This document shows positions 39,593 to 49,072 of a stretch of DNA of 64,000 nucleotides, piece after piece (within the stretch, counting starts at the first letter, position 1; each line of letters starts with the position of its first letter). The stretch comes from Parvularcula sp. LCG005 (lineage in GTDB: Bacteria; Pseudomonadota; Alphaproteobacteria; Caulobacterales; Parvularculaceae). A program made the position numbers and the translations under genes. The stretch is from NCBI RefSeq assembly GCF_032930845.1, contig NZ_CP136758.1, forward strand, positions 558,001 through 622,000. Direction: 5' to 3'. A model generated the notes under the pieces. It did not search any database. It saw nothing but the letters and a program-made list of their open reading frames with translations, and had not been told where the DNA came from.

Positions 39593-40693
39593 ATGCGTTT
39601 CATTGCGATCAGCCTCGCGTTTATTCTGGCGTCGCTGCAGCCCGTTTCAGCCAAAGGCTGCGACGTGGATGAGGCGTCGCCCGTGCTGACGCTGATCATG
39701 GTGACCTACACGCCCAATGACCCCTGGATGACGGGCGTCGTTCGCTTCGCGCGCGCCGCCGCCGTCAGTTACGGTTTTCGGTTCGAAGTGCTCAATCTGT
39801 CACCTGAAGAAGCCGCGGGCATGGCCGCGCTCGAAACGCATGTCGCGGAATACCAGCCCAAAGCGGCCGTGGTCGTGACGCAGATGACCTACGCAGCACA
39901 ACTGGTCCGCTATCTGGACTCAGAGGGCGTTTTCACCGGTTTTGCCATCACACCACTTAGCGATGTGAACTACGCCCTCACAGGCAATCCGAAGCAGAAA
40001 TATCCTTACTACGTCGTGCACGTCGTTCCTGATGATGAGCGAGCCGGATACGATCTTGCCAATATCCTCCTCGACGAAGCGCGTCGACGCGATATTGAGC
40101 CGCCCATTCGGATCGTCGGCATTTCCGGCGAGGGGATCAATCCCGTCTCCATCGCCCGGTCAAAGGGACTGCGACGTGCGGTCGAGGAAGCGTCGGATGC
40201 AGAGCTGATCCAGATCGCCTATGCGAACTGGTCGCCCATTGTGGCGGCGCAGAAGGCGCGCATGATGTCCATTCGTTATGGCAAGGTCGATGTCCTGTGG
40301 GCCGCGAATGACACGATGGCGCTCGCCGCCATGGACATGATCGACCGCCGAGAGGGCGTCGTGGTCGGCGGCTATGATTGGACGGACCCGGCCCGCAAGC
40401 TGATGGAAGAGGGGTATTATGCGGCAAGCCTCGGTGGACATAATGCGGACGTGGCGCTCGCCATAGGCATATTGGTCGACCATGTGCTGAAGCGCGCTGC
40501 GCCTCGTCGCCCATCAGAAAGCCAGTTCGTGTCGGCCCTGTCGCCACTGCGCCGTGAGAATATCGTTCAATACGAACGTCTACTGAATGAACTCGATAAT
40601 TGCGAAACGGACTTTCCCGCTGCGTTTGGCGTGCCCGTTATCGTACCCGAAGGCGGACTTGAAACCGCCTCGCTCCTGATGGGACGGGAATGA
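39593..40693 (+). CDS. periplasmic binding protein (type 1), likely sensor partner
   Basis: 366-residue secreted protein (signal peptide ending PVSA) of the sugar-type periplasmic binding fold: [73 protein letters not shown]. No ABC permease or ATPase is nearby. Instead a membrane hybrid kinase starts 1 nt after the stop, as in TorT-TorS and LuxP-LuxQ systems. The ligand is unknown. AAAGGG precedes ATG 39593. The 241-nt region upstream is a divergent promoter shared with the M2 peptidase gene. Confidence 0.8.
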   Translation: MRFIAISLAFILASLQPVSAKGCDVDEASPVLTLIMVTYTPNDPWMTGVVRFARAAAVSYGFRFEVLNLSPEEAAGMAALETHVAEYQPKAAVVVTQMTYAAQLVRYLDSEGVFTGFAITPLSDVNYALTGNPKQKYPYYVVHVVPDDERAGYDLANILLDEARRRDIEPPIRIVGISGEGINPVSIARSKGLRRAVEEASDAELIQIAYANWSPIVAAQKARMMSIRYGKVDVLWAANDTMALAAMDMIDRREGVVVGGYDWTDPARKLMEEGYYAASLGGHNADVALAIGILVDHVLKRAAPRRPSESQFVSALSPLRRENIVQYERLLNELDNCETDFPAAFGVPVIVPEGGLETASLLMGRE

Positions 40694-40694
40694 C

Positions 40695-43049
40695 ATGAGC
40701 ATGAGCTTCATCAACAAATTTTATGAAAAGCTCAGCCTGCGCGTGACCATTGTCACAAGCGTGCTGGTCTTTGCCACGCTGTTTGCCAGCGTCGTCTTTG
40801 AATATTCGACATCGCATCAGGCCATGGTCGAACGGTTCAACGAAGACCGGGTGTTGCTGACTGAAGCGACAGCGCTTTCAGTGGCGTCGCCACTTTATGA
40901 TTTTGACACAGACATCATTCGCGGCTTTGCCGAAAAGCTGTTGGAGCACCGCTCGATCAGCTGGGCGCGGATCGCGGAATTTTCAGGCGCACAGTTCGTG
41001 ACGGTCGGCGTACCGGATGAAAACGCCGCCTATGTACACCGGGCCATCGTCCGCTCGCCCGAGGGCTCCGACCTCGGCGAAATTCTGGTGGGCTTTTCAG
41101 ACGCCAGCCTGAACCGCGAAATGCAGGGGCTTCTGGTGGCGGCGATCACCAAAAGCGCCTTTCTGCTCCTGTTCCTCACGCTTGTGCTGCGTTGGGCCTT
41201 GAGTAGCGTGACGCGTCCGATGCAAAGCCTCGAAACCGCCGTGCGATCGATGGAGAGCGGCGGTTTGGTCCAGGATCTTCCCGGAACGGAGCGCCGGGAC
41301 GAGTTCGGCTCGCTGGCACGCTCATTCCAGAGCCTGTCGCACCGCCTGCAGGACAGTGTGGACGAACTCGAACACCGGGTGGCCAATCGGACCTCTGCTT
41401 TGGAGCAGGCCTCACAGGAAGCCCAGGAAGCCAAGCAGCGTGCCGAAGCGGCAAGCCAGGCGAAATCAGCCTTCCTCGCCAATATGAGCCATGAAATCCG
41501 GACGCCCATGAACGGCGTTCTGGGGATGTCAGAGCTGCTGCTTGAGACGGAGCTCAACGACCGTCAGAAACTCTTTGCCGAGACGATTTCATCCTCGGGC
41601 ACGGCGCTTCTGACGATCATCAATGATGTTCTGGATTTCTCCAAAATCGAGTCGGGCAAGTTGGAGCTTGATCCAACGCCATTCGACATGCGCAGTGCCG
41701 TTGAAGATGTCGCAACCCTGCTTGGCCCGCGGGCCGTGGAAAAGGGGATTGAGCTGGTCGCGCGTTGCGCCCCGGGACTGCCACCATCCCTTCTGGGTGA
41801 TGCGGGGCGTCTGCGCCAGATCGTGACAAACCTTGTTGGCAATGCCGTCAAGTTCACGACCAATGGCTATGTCATGATTTCGGTCGGCCCGTGCGAGGAG
41901 TGCGCGACGGACGAAGAATGGTGGCAGATTGAGGTAACGGACACCGGCATCGGCATCCCGGCCGACAAGCTTGAGTCAATTTTCGGCGAGTTCGATCAGG
42001 CTGAATCCACGACGACCCGCGTCTTTGGCGGGACCGGACTTGGCCTGACGATTTCCCGACGTCTGGCTGAAATGATGGGGGGTACACTCACGGTCACCTC
42101 CGATTATGGCAAGGGGTCGACCTTCAGCCTGCGGGTGCCTCTGCCAACAGCTGAATTCCTGCTGCCGTCGAAACCAACCTCTCAGACCCTGCCTGCGGCG
42201 CGCGTGCTGCTTGTAGACGATCTGGCCGTCAATCTGGATATTCTGGAAGAGCAGTGCCGGTCCTGGGGACTGGAAAGCGTACGGTGTGACAGCGGCCCTG
42301 ACGCCCTCCTGAGACTGGCCGAGGCTTCCATGGCGGGGCTTGCCTTTGATGCTGTGATCCTCGATTTTCACATGCCGATTCTGGATGGTCTGGACGTGGC
42401 CCGACGCATTCGGGCCAACCCGGTCTGCCGCGATACCAGGATCATCGTTCTGTCATCTGCCGATGACGACGCGGTTCTGTCCGAGTTCCGTTCAATGAAC
42501 ATCGCAGCCTACCTCGTCAAACCCGCTCGCTCCAGCGATCTGTTTGGAGCGCTCCACAAGGCACTCGATGCCCCGCAGCAGGAAGAGGATAGCTCAGTCG
42601 GGTCTGATATCGAGCCGTCCCCAACCGCACTGCCTGAAGGGGAGCGCTACAAAGTCCTCGTCGCGGACGACAATGCCGTGAACCGCCTTGTGGTCGGCAA
42701 CTTCATCGACAAGGCGCGCTACGATGTCAGCTATGCTGAAAACGGTCGTCAGGCGTGGGACCAAGTCAAAAAATCGGTTTTTGATATTGTTCTCATGGAT
42801 ATCTCCATGCCCGAAATGGATGGCTATGAGGCGACCGCCCACATCCGCGCGTTCGAGGCGTCAGCCGGTCGCTCTCCCGTTCCGATTATCAGCCTGACCG
42901 CGCATGCCATGGCCGACCAACGGGAGAAATGCCTGGCCGCAGGCATGGACGATTATCTGTCCAAGCCAGTGAAAAAAGACGAGATTGCCGTCATGCTTCG
43001 CCGCTGGACCGAGAAACTGGACGAGCAGCGCAGCAAGCTTTCGGCCTGA
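40695..43049 (+). CDS. hybrid sensor histidine kinase with two receiver domains
   Basis: 784-residue membrane kinase. TM1 about 16-36, periplasmic sensor about 37-150, TM2 about 150-170, HAMP-like linker and coiled coil about 175-255, HisKA with His266 in [12 protein letters not shown], ATPase with [17 protein letters not shown] and [10 protein letters not shown], then receiver 1 (Asp557 in ILDFHMP) and receiver 2 (Asp702 in LMDISMP, Lys in LSKPVKK). No HPt domain is present, so an external phosphotransfer protein is expected. It starts 1 nt after the binding-protein stop (TGACATG), so the two form a sensor operon. Confidence 0.93.
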   Translation: MSMSFINKFYEKLSLRVTIVTSVLVFATLFASVVFEYSTSHQAMVERFNEDRVLLTEATALSVASPLYDFDTDIIRGFAEKLLEHRSISWARIAEFSGAQFVTVGVPDENAAYVHRAIVRSPEGSDLGEILVGFSDASLNREMQGLLVAAITKSAFLLLFLTLVLRWALSSVTRPMQSLETAVRSMESGGLVQDLPGTERRDEFGSLARSFQSLSHRLQDSVDELEHRVANRTSALEQASQEAQEAKQRAEAASQAKSAFLANMSHEIRTPMNGVLGMSELLLETELNDRQKLFAETISSSGTALLTIINDVLDFSKIESGKLELDPTPFDMRSAVEDVATLLGPRAVEKGIELVARCAPGLPPSLLGDAGRLRQIVTNLVGNAVKFTTNGYVMISVGPCEECATDEEWWQIEVTDTGIGIPADKLESIFGEFDQAESTTTRVFGGTGLGLTISRRLAEMMGGTLTVTSDYGKGSTFSLRVPLPTAEFLLPSKPTSQTLPAARVLLVDDLAVNLDILEEQCRSWGLESVRCDSGPDALLRLAEASMAGLAFDAVILDFHMPILDGLDVARRIRANPVCRDTRIIVLSSADDDAVLSEFRSMNIAAYLVKPARSSDLFGALHKALDAPQQEEDSSVGSDIEPSPTALPEGERYKVLVADDNAVNRLVVGNFIDKARYDVSYAENGRQAWDQVKKSVFDIVLMDISMPEMDGYEATAHIRAFEASAGRSPVPIISLTAHAMADQREKCLAAGMDDYLSKPVKKDEIAVMLRRWTEKLDEQRSKLSA

Positions 43050-43057
43050 CGCAAGCG

Positions 43058-43075
43058 ATGCGCTAAGGCGCATTT
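43058..43075 (+). terminator. weak stem-loop after hybrid kinase
   Basis: ATGCGC - TAAG - GCGCAT then TTTG, 8 nt after the kinase stop. Weak; read-through into the receptor gene is possible. Confidence 0.4.
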
Positions 43076-43179
43076 GTTGCACCGTATGCTGATGAGTGTT
43101 GCAAAATCTTCACGTCAGCGTCGCCGTTCTGTCATGGAAAATCAGCATGGCCCCCCGTGTATTTAACGTGGGGCATGAC

Positions 43180-45804
43180 ATGCAATCTCGATATTATCTC
43201 CTTTCAACCGTCAGTATCATCGCGGCGCTGGGCGGCGCATCCGCTCTGGCCCAGACCGATGACGCAGAAGACATCATCGTTGTACAGGGTACCAAGCTGT
43301 CGCGTGAGCGCGGCCTCGAGGAAAAGCGCAATGCCAATCAGATCATTGACGCCCTTAGCGTCGATGAACTCGGCCAATTGCCCGACAAGAATATCGGCGA
43401 AAGCCTGAACCGCCTGCCAGGCGTCAGCATGCTCGTGGAGAAGGGCGAGGGGCGTTACGTTCAGATCCGCGGGATCAACCCGTCCCTGAACAACGTTACG
43501 ATCAACGGCGCCAATCTGGGATCTCCTGAGACCGAAGGCGGTGGTCGACAGGCGCCTCTCGACATCATCGCCGGCGGCGTTCTTGGCGCGGTGCAAGTGA
43601 TCAAGGCCCCCACACCAGACATGGATGGGCAGGGCATTGGCGGGACCGTCAATGTACAGACCAAGTCACCCTTTGATCGTGAAGAACAGTTTTATGGCTA
43701 TGTGACGGGCCGCTACGGTTTTGAGGAAATTGAGCCTGAAGATGAAGCCTATGGCGGTCACAATCCATACGGCATTGACGGCACCATCTCCGGCAAGAAT
43801 GCTGACCAGACCTTTGGCTGGCTCCTCGCAGGATCCTGGTCGGACCGAGAATATATTGCACCGGGTTTCTATCAGGATGACTGGGCCATCAATGACGCTG
43901 ACAGCGAGACTGGCTCAACTGGTGGTGCCGCACCGGTCAACATCAAAAACAACTATTATGTGATCGGCCGTGAACGGCTGAACCTGAATGGCGTGCTGGA
44001 ATTCCGACCAACGGACGCGTCACGCTATTATGCTCGCGCCTTTTACTCCAGCTGGGATGAATACCAGCACCGCAACCGCTATGGTCAGAACTTCGATACT
44101 GACATCGTGTTCGACACGCCGACGTCCGGGACGTCTGGCGAGAACCGCATCGAAGCGAATATTCGCCTCGAGGATGCAGAGAAACAAGTCCTTGCTCTGA
44201 CCTTTGGTGGCGAAAACCAGCGTGATAATATGCTCTTTCAGTACGAGGTCAATGCCAATCGCAACGAGATTGAAGAGCCGAACGACTATTGGGAATTCCG
44301 TTCGGGCAAGAATTTCGGCCCCAATGAATGGGTGATGTCTGCCGACGGTATCGTCACCATTACGCCTGGTGCCGGGACACCGGATCGTCAGGACCCATCC
44401 CTGATCGATTTCCGCCGCGTCCGGTTCACGGACTCGAGCATGCAGGAAGATGGCCTGTCCGCCACGTTCGATCTGACCTGGGATCTTGATGATCGCACCT
44501 ATGTGAAATTTGGGGCCAAGGCCAATCGGACAGAGCGGGACCGCGATTATCAGGAAGACCGCTATGATGGTGGGGCCCTGGACCTGACTCTCGGCACAGA
44601 CCCCGCCTTTACCAATGGCGCTTTCACAAACTGCCTCGATAAAGGCTGCGCGCCGAATATCTTCATGGATATTGGCGGGATGAACGCCTTCTTCGACAAT
44701 GCTGCGAATGCAGACTATTTCGAGCTGAATACCGGCTCGTCGTTTGTCGAAGAATATGCGGCTGACTACAGCCTCGAGGAAACCGTCCTGGCCGGCTACG
44801 GCATGGGTGTGCGTGAGTGGGGCGGCCTGCAAGTCATTGCCGGGGTTCGCGTCGAAGCCACGGAGATCAATTCAGAAGGCTATCTGCTAGAAGATGAAGA
44901 TGCTGTCCGCATCAAGGATGGCGGCGACTATGTCAGCGTTCTGCCTGGACTGCTTGCCAATCTCGATCTGACCGAAAGCGTCAAGCTGCGCGGTTCGGTC
45001 ACGCGCGCGGTAGGACGTCCTGATTTCGACCAAGTGGCACCGCGCTCCAACTACAATGAAGAGCTCGGCATTGCGAATCTCTCTATCGGCAATCCCGATC
45101 TTGAGGCGCGTCACGCCTGGAACTACGATGCGTCGATTGAGTGGTACCCGAACAATCTGACGCTTTTGTCGGCCGCCGTTTTCCGCAAGGACATCTCCGA
45201 CGAGCTGGTCGGCCTGTCCGAGCGGTACACGACGCAGTCCGATATTGCTGCGGCGCTTGAAGCCCGGGGTTTGGGCAGTGCTGTTGATCCGACGGAAATT
45301 GACGAGCTGAACATTTCCACGACGGTGAACGGCGGGGACAGCGAGTTGACCGGCCTTGAACTTGCAGTTCAGACCCAGCTCGATAGCCTCCTGCCGCCAG
45401 TTCTTGCCGGGTTCGGTGTGTCGGCGTCGGCAACCTTCCTCGACGGTGAGACATCAGTGAACGGGGAAACCCTGCCGCTGCTCAATCAGGCAGAGAAGAG
45501 CTATGCGTTCTCTGCCTTCTACCAGAACCACGGTCTCGATGCGTCGGTCAGCTATTCGTATAATGACAGCTTCCTGACCGATGTGAATCTTTCAGACAGC
45601 ACCGTCAATCTGGACCAGGGTGAGTTCGGACGCTGGGACGCCAAGATTTCCTATGAGATCATGGATGATCTGAAGATCTTCATCGAAGGCGTGAACCTCA
45701 ACGATGAGCCGACCACTGAGTTCCAGGGTGGCCGGGAGCAGTGGAACACCGAGTACGAGTATGTCGGTCGTTCCATCTATCTGGGTGCCAGCTACGGCTT
45801 CTGA
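43180..45804 (+). CDS. TonB-dependent outer-membrane receptor
   Basis: 874-residue outer-membrane transporter of the Caulobacter/Xanthomonas-type TonB receptor group. Signal peptide ending ASALAQ, a TonB-box-like stretch EDIIVVQGTKL, a plug domain (NIGESLNRLPGVSMLVEKGEGRYVQIRG; GGVLGAVQVIKAPTPDMDGQGIGGTVN) and a long beta-barrel ending in Phe (YLGASYGF). Such receptors usually import oligosaccharides or metal chelates; no carbohydrate enzymes sit beside it. ATG 43180 has GTGGGG upstream. Placed 130 nt after the binding protein-kinase pair, which may control it. Confidence 0.92.
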   Translation: MQSRYYLLSTVSIIAALGGASALAQTDDAEDIIVVQGTKLSRERGLEEKRNANQIIDALSVDELGQLPDKNIGESLNRLPGVSMLVEKGEGRYVQIRGINPSLNNVTINGANLGSPETEGGGRQAPLDIIAGGVLGAVQVIKAPTPDMDGQGIGGTVNVQTKSPFDREEQFYGYVTGRYGFEEIEPEDEAYGGHNPYGIDGTISGKNADQTFGWLLAGSWSDREYIAPGFYQDDWAINDADSETGSTGGAAPVNIKNNYYVIGRERLNLNGVLEFRPTDASRYYARAFYSSWDEYQHRNRYGQNFDTDIVFDTPTSGTSGENRIEANIRLEDAEKQVLALTFGGENQRDNMLFQYEVNANRNEIEEPNDYWEFRSGKNFGPNEWVMSADGIVTITPGAGTPDRQDPSLIDFRRVRFTDSSMQEDGLSATFDLTWDLDDRTYVKFGAKANRTERDRDYQEDRYDGGALDLTLGTDPAFTNGAFTNCLDKGCAPNIFMDIGGMNAFFDNAANADYFELNTGSSFVEEYAADYSLEETVLAGYGMGVREWGGLQVIAGVRVEATEINSEGYLLEDEDAVRIKDGGDYVSVLPGLLANLDLTESVKLRGSVTRAVGRPDFDQVAPRSNYNEELGIANLSIGNPDLEARHAWNYDASIEWYPNNLTLLSAAVFRKDISDELVGLSERYTTQSDIAAALEARGLGSAVDPTEIDELNISTTVNGGDSELTGLELAVQTQLDSLLPPVLAGFGVSASATFLDGETSVNGETLPLLNQAEKSYAFSAFYQNHGLDASVSYSYNDSFLTDVNLSDSTVNLDQGEFGRWDAKISYEIMDDLKIFIEGVNLNDEPTTEFQGGREQWNTEYEYVGRSIYLGASYGF

Positions 45805-45829
45805 GGCCGCACGATCCATTGATCTTCCC

Positions 45830-45866
45830 GTCGCCCGGAGCGTTCGCGCCCGGGCGACATTTTTAT
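45830..45866 (+). terminator. terminator or attenuator after TonB receptor
   Basis: GTCGCCCGG / CCGGGCGAC perfect 9-bp stem, 11-nt loop, then ATTTTTAT. It ends only 2-4 nt before the ribosome-binding site of the next gene, so it could set the ratio of receptor to downstream protein. Confidence 0.75.
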
Positions 45867-45879
45867 CAGGAGACGAATA

Positions 45880-46761
45880 ATTCTGAATATTGTTGCATCG
45901 GTCCTTTTGGCCATGGCCCCGCCTATCCCATCCCATGAGGTTGAACCCTACGTGGCCCAGCCCGCTGTGTCCCTGACGGCCAACACGGTGCGCACCTATG
46001 ATGCGCCTGAAGCGGATCAGGGGGTTGCGGCGGACGAGACCTTTTTCTACCCCGTCGACAATTCCGTCATCGGAAAATATCGCCGCGATACGGGCGAATT
46101 GGTGGCCCGCTTTGCGGTGCCGGGCAAAGGCCTGCTGCGGCACATGAATTCCTGCCTGGTCGAGGAGGGCGCGCTCCTCTGCGCCAACTCGAACTATTCG
46201 CTCACGCCCATGGCATCTTCGGTTGAGACTTTTGATCCTGAGACCATGACCCATCGCGCCAGCCACAGCCTGGGTCTGATGGACGAGGGCTCGCTCACCT
46301 GGTTTGATCGAGTGCCGGAAGGGCGTATTGCCGGGTTTGCCCATTACGACGAGAATGGCAGCGTCGGCTTCAAGAACCACCGCTATTCCGGTGTTGTCCT
46401 CTTCGACGACCATTGGCGGCGCATGGGCGGATGGATGTTCCCTGACAGCGTCACCGAGCGGATGGCGCCCTATGCGGCATCGGGCGGGGCCATTGGGCCT
46501 GACGGCTACCTTTATGTGCTCGGCCACGACCGGCCGGAAATGTATGTGCTGGGCAAGCCGGTCATGGGGCCTGTCCTGATCCACATTGCGACGATTGAGG
46601 TCGAGGCCGAAGGGCAGGCATTCAGTTTCGATCCCGCCGATCCTACGCAGGTCTTCGTGATCGACCGGCGGATGGGGAAGGTGCGGTTGCTGCAACTGCC
46701 GCCTGTCCCGGATCATCATTCAGAAGCGGTACCGTTTCGCCCGGCGACCCTCCAAAGATAA
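45880..46761 (+). CDS. exported hypothetical protein with non-ATG start
   Basis: About 293 residues, not recognised; short repeating beta segments (DETFFYPVDNSVIGKYRRDTG, GPDGYLYVLGHDRPEMYVLG, DPTQVFVIDRRMGKVRLLQL) suggest a beta-propeller. A complete signal peptide (LNIVASVLLAMAPPIPSHE) appears only if translation begins at ATT 45880 or CTG 45883; AGGAG lies 7 or 10 nt upstream of these. The first conventional starts, TTG 45907 and ATG 45913, cut the signal in half and lack a ribosome-binding site. Directly downstream of the TonB receptor, so perhaps a periplasmic partner. Confidence 0.6.
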   Translation: MLNIVASVLLAMAPPIPSHEVEPYVAQPAVSLTANTVRTYDAPEADQGVAADETFFYPVDNSVIGKYRRDTGELVARFAVPGKGLLRHMNSCLVEEGALLCANSNYSLTPMASSVETFDPETMTHRASHSLGLMDEGSLTWFDRVPEGRIAGFAHYDENGSVGFKNHRYSGVVLFDDHWRRMGGWMFPDSVTERMAPYAASGGAIGPDGYLYVLGHDRPEMYVLGKPVMGPVLIHIATIEVEAEGQAFSFDPADPTQVFVIDRRMGKVRLLQLPPVPDHHSEAVPFRPATLQR

Positions 46762-46777
46762 CGAAACTTTGTACCAC

Positions 46778-46803
46778 GCGCCGCCTCGCAAAGGGGGCGG
46801 CGC
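46778..46803 (+). other. GC-rich stem-loop before tolQ
   Basis: GCGCCGCC / GGCGGCGC perfect 8-bp stem with a 10-nt loop, 16 nt after the previous stop. No T-run. May end the receptor operon or shield the tol transcript. Confidence 0.45.
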
Positions 46804-46916
46804 CTGTGCTAACGATAATTCAGAGAGCGGGACATTGCGGGCGGCGCCTGCCTTCATCCTGCCATGGAATCAAGGTCGGTTAGGTTTAACGGACTGTTTT
46901 GAGGAGCGTTTGTCTG

Positions 46917-47630
46917 ATGGAAACCACCAGCGTAGTGACGGGAGAGCTTGGAGCTGATTTCTCGATCTGGGGAATGATCCAGTCCGCTGATATCGTCGTT
47001 CAGTTCATCATGCTGGTGCTGGCGCTGTCGAGTGTCTGGACCTGGGCCATCATCATCGACAAATCGATGACGTTCTCCTCGCTCAAGACGAAAGCGCGGA
47101 AATTCGAGGACCAGTTCTGGTCGGGCAAGCCGCTCGATGACCTGCACCGTCGGGTCAAGGACAAGCCTGATCACGCCATGGCGCGGGTCTTCACCACGGC
47201 CATGGACGAATTCGTTCGCGCCACGGCATCCGGCAAACCGGACCCCCGCCTGTCGGTCACGACTCAGGAGCGCGTGGACAAGGTGATGAATGTTGCTGTG
47301 TCGCGTGAGCTTGAAAAGGCGGGCAGCCAGTTGTCGGTGCTGGCGACTATCGGGTCAGCCGCGCCGTTCGTTGGCCTGTTGGGTACCGTCTGGGGCATCA
47401 TGAACTCCTTCCAAGGGATCGCTGCCAGTGGTGATGCCAGCCTCGCGGTTGTGGCGCCCGGTATCGCCGAGGCACTGTTCGCGACGGCTATCGGCCTCTT
47501 CGCCGCCCTCCCGGCTGTTGTGGCCTATAACCGCTATTCCTCTGCACTGAACTCCTATGCTGTTCGGCTTGAAGGGTTCGCTGCTGAATTCTCCGCGATC
47601 CTGTCGCGCCGTCTTGATGGGCAGGCCTGA
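46917..47630 (+). CDS. tolQ: Tol-Pal system protein TolQ
   Basis: Inner-membrane proton-channel subunit with TolR; 237 residues with three transmembrane helices (about 20-40, 140-165, 180-205). Family segments: WTWAIIIDKSM, LATIGSAAPFVGLLGTVWGIMNSFQGIA, and GIAEALFATAIGLFAALPAVVAYNRY. GAGGAG is 10 nt before ATG 46917. First of tolQRAB-pal. The usual upstream thioesterase gene ybgC is absent here. Could be confused with ExbB, but tolB and pal downstream settle it. Confidence 0.95.
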   Translation: METTSVVTGELGADFSIWGMIQSADIVVQFIMLVLALSSVWTWAIIIDKSMTFSSLKTKARKFEDQFWSGKPLDDLHRRVKDKPDHAMARVFTTAMDEFVRATASGKPDPRLSVTTQERVDKVMNVAVSRELEKAGSQLSVLATIGSAAPFVGLLGTVWGIMNSFQGIAASGDASLAVVAPGIAEALFATAIGLFAALPAVVAYNRYSSALNSYAVRLEGFAAEFSAILSRRLDGQA

Positions 47631-47632
47631 TC

Positions 47633-48046
47633 ATGGCGGGCGGAATTCGCGCAACAGGACCACGGGGCCGCTCCCAGCCCATGGCCGAGATCAACATGAC
47701 GCCCATGGTGGACGTCATGCTGGTGCTGCTCATCATCTTCATGGTCACCGCGCCGTTGCTCACCGTCGGTGTCGAAGTCGACCTGCCTGAGACCGAGGCC
47801 AAGGCGATGACCGATCCCGGTGAGCCGCTGGCCGTAACGGTGCGGGCGGATGGTTCGATCTACGTCCAGGAAACGCTGATCAATTACGACAATCTCGTGC
47901 CGCATCTGCGCGCCGTGGCCGCTGCTGGCTACAGCCAGCGCATCTATGTCCAGGGCGACCGCGCCGTGGCCTATGATGATGTGGCCAAGGTCATCGGCCG
48001 CCTGAATGCCGCCGGTTTCACACAAATCGGTCTGGTCACGGAATAA
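47633..48046 (+). CDS. tolR: Tol-Pal system protein TolR
   Basis: 137-residue ExbD/TolR protein: cytoplasmic N-terminus with AEINMTPMVDVMLVLLIIFMVTAP containing the essential membrane Asp, then a periplasmic domain ending LNAAGFTQIGLVTE. Starts 2 nt after the tolQ stop. Confidence 0.95.
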   Translation: MAGGIRATGPRGRSQPMAEINMTPMVDVMLVLLIIFMVTAPLLTVGVEVDLPETEAKAMTDPGEPLAVTVRADGSIYVQETLINYDNLVPHLRAVAAAGYSQRIYVQGDRAVAYDDVAKVIGRLNAAGFTQIGLVTE

Positions 48047-48097
48047 GCGGCACTCTCTGCTGCCTCAGTTCAAACAGGGATTTAAGTTCAGCCGCCC

Positions 48098-48976
48098 ATG
48101 CGTTTTTCCGTTGTCCTCTCCTTGCTCCTCCATGCAGGCGTCATTGCGGCGTTTTTCATGGGGTGGCTGCCTGCGCGGAAACCGCCGGTCTATACGCCGC
48201 CGATCCCCATCGAGGTCATCTCGAAGGCAGAGCTCGGCGAGCTGATCTCCATTCCTGAGACGCGGAAAGACGAACCCGCGGCCGAAACGCCGCCCGTGAC
48301 GCAGCCGGACCCTCAGCCCGAGCCGCCCCAGACGACCGAGCCTGAGCCGCAGCCTGAGCCTGTGGTGGAGCCAAAGCCCGAGCCTGTCGTCGATCCTGTG
48401 CCGGATCCGACGCCGGAGCCGCCTAAGGAAGAGCCCAAGCCGGATCCACCGAAACCGGATCCGCCGAAACCTGATCCGCCCAAAAAAGAACCGCCGAAGC
48501 AGGAGCCGCCAAAGCCAGCTGAGGATGAGCTCGACCTTGGTGACCTGTCCGACAGCCTGAGAAATCTGGACCCGGACGATAAGGATCGCCGTAAGCCGCA
48601 GGAGATCAGTCCTGAGGCGGCGGTCGGTGATTTTGACTCTGAGCAGATCGGCGAGGGGCGCCAGCTGACCATTACGGAAGAGGCAGCGTTCAATCGGGCC
48701 ATGCAACGCTGCTGGTCCACAGACCTTGGGGCCAAAGACCCTGAATCGCTGGTCGTGCGCCTGCGCTTCACGTTCACCATTACTGGTGAACTGGCGAAGC
48801 CGGTCGAGGTGCTTAACGACGGTGAGATCAACCGGTCGGGGAACCAGTACTGGCGGGCGGCCCGTTTGCGTGCCGTTCAGGCCGCTGAGGCGTGCGCTCC
48901 TTATGAGTTTCTTGATCCGGGCCGATATCGTGAGTGGCAGGTCGTTATCCTGAACTTCCGGCCTACCTTAAATTAA
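48098..48976 (+). CDS. tolA: TolA-like cell envelope integrity protein
   Basis: 292-residue single-pass inner-membrane protein: N-terminal helix (VVLSLLLHAGVIAAFFMGWL), a long Pro/Glu/Asp/Lys region (about 45-150) with repeats of KPDPP, then a globular C-terminal domain (FNRAMQRCWSTDLGAKDPESLVVRL ... CAPYEFLD) that binds TolB/Pal. The rod is proline-rich rather than the Ala/Lys helix of E. coli, like TonB-style linkers in alphaproteobacteria. Context makes TolA more likely than TonB. Weak ribosome-binding site. Confidence 0.88.
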   Translation: MRFSVVLSLLLHAGVIAAFFMGWLPARKPPVYTPPIPIEVISKAELGELISIPETRKDEPAAETPPVTQPDPQPEPPQTTEPEPQPEPVVEPKPEPVVDPVPDPTPEPPKEEPKPDPPKPDPPKPDPPKKEPPKQEPPKPAEDELDLGDLSDSLRNLDPDDKDRRKPQEISPEAAVGDFDSEQIGEGRQLTITEEAAFNRAMQRCWSTDLGAKDPESLVVRLRFTFTITGELAKPVEVLNDGEINRSGNQYWRAARLRAVQAAEACAPYEFLDPGRYREWQVVILNFRPTLN

Positions 48977-49072
48977 TATGGGAGGAGGGTCCCGCTCTCC
49001 TTCTACAGTCTCGGTCATTGCGCTAAATGGCGCGCTGACCTCGAACATAAGAACTGAGGAGTATTGTCGATC

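Noticed and set aside
48300-48530. Short tandem-like repeats (CCGAAACCGGATCCG type)
   Set aside because: These encode the Pro/Lys/Asp-rich rod of TolA; a protein-level repeat, not a CRISPR or satellite.
48313-48831. Glycine/serine-rich minus-strand frame of 172 codons
   Set aside because: Artefact of the TolA proline-rich repeats read on the opposite strand.
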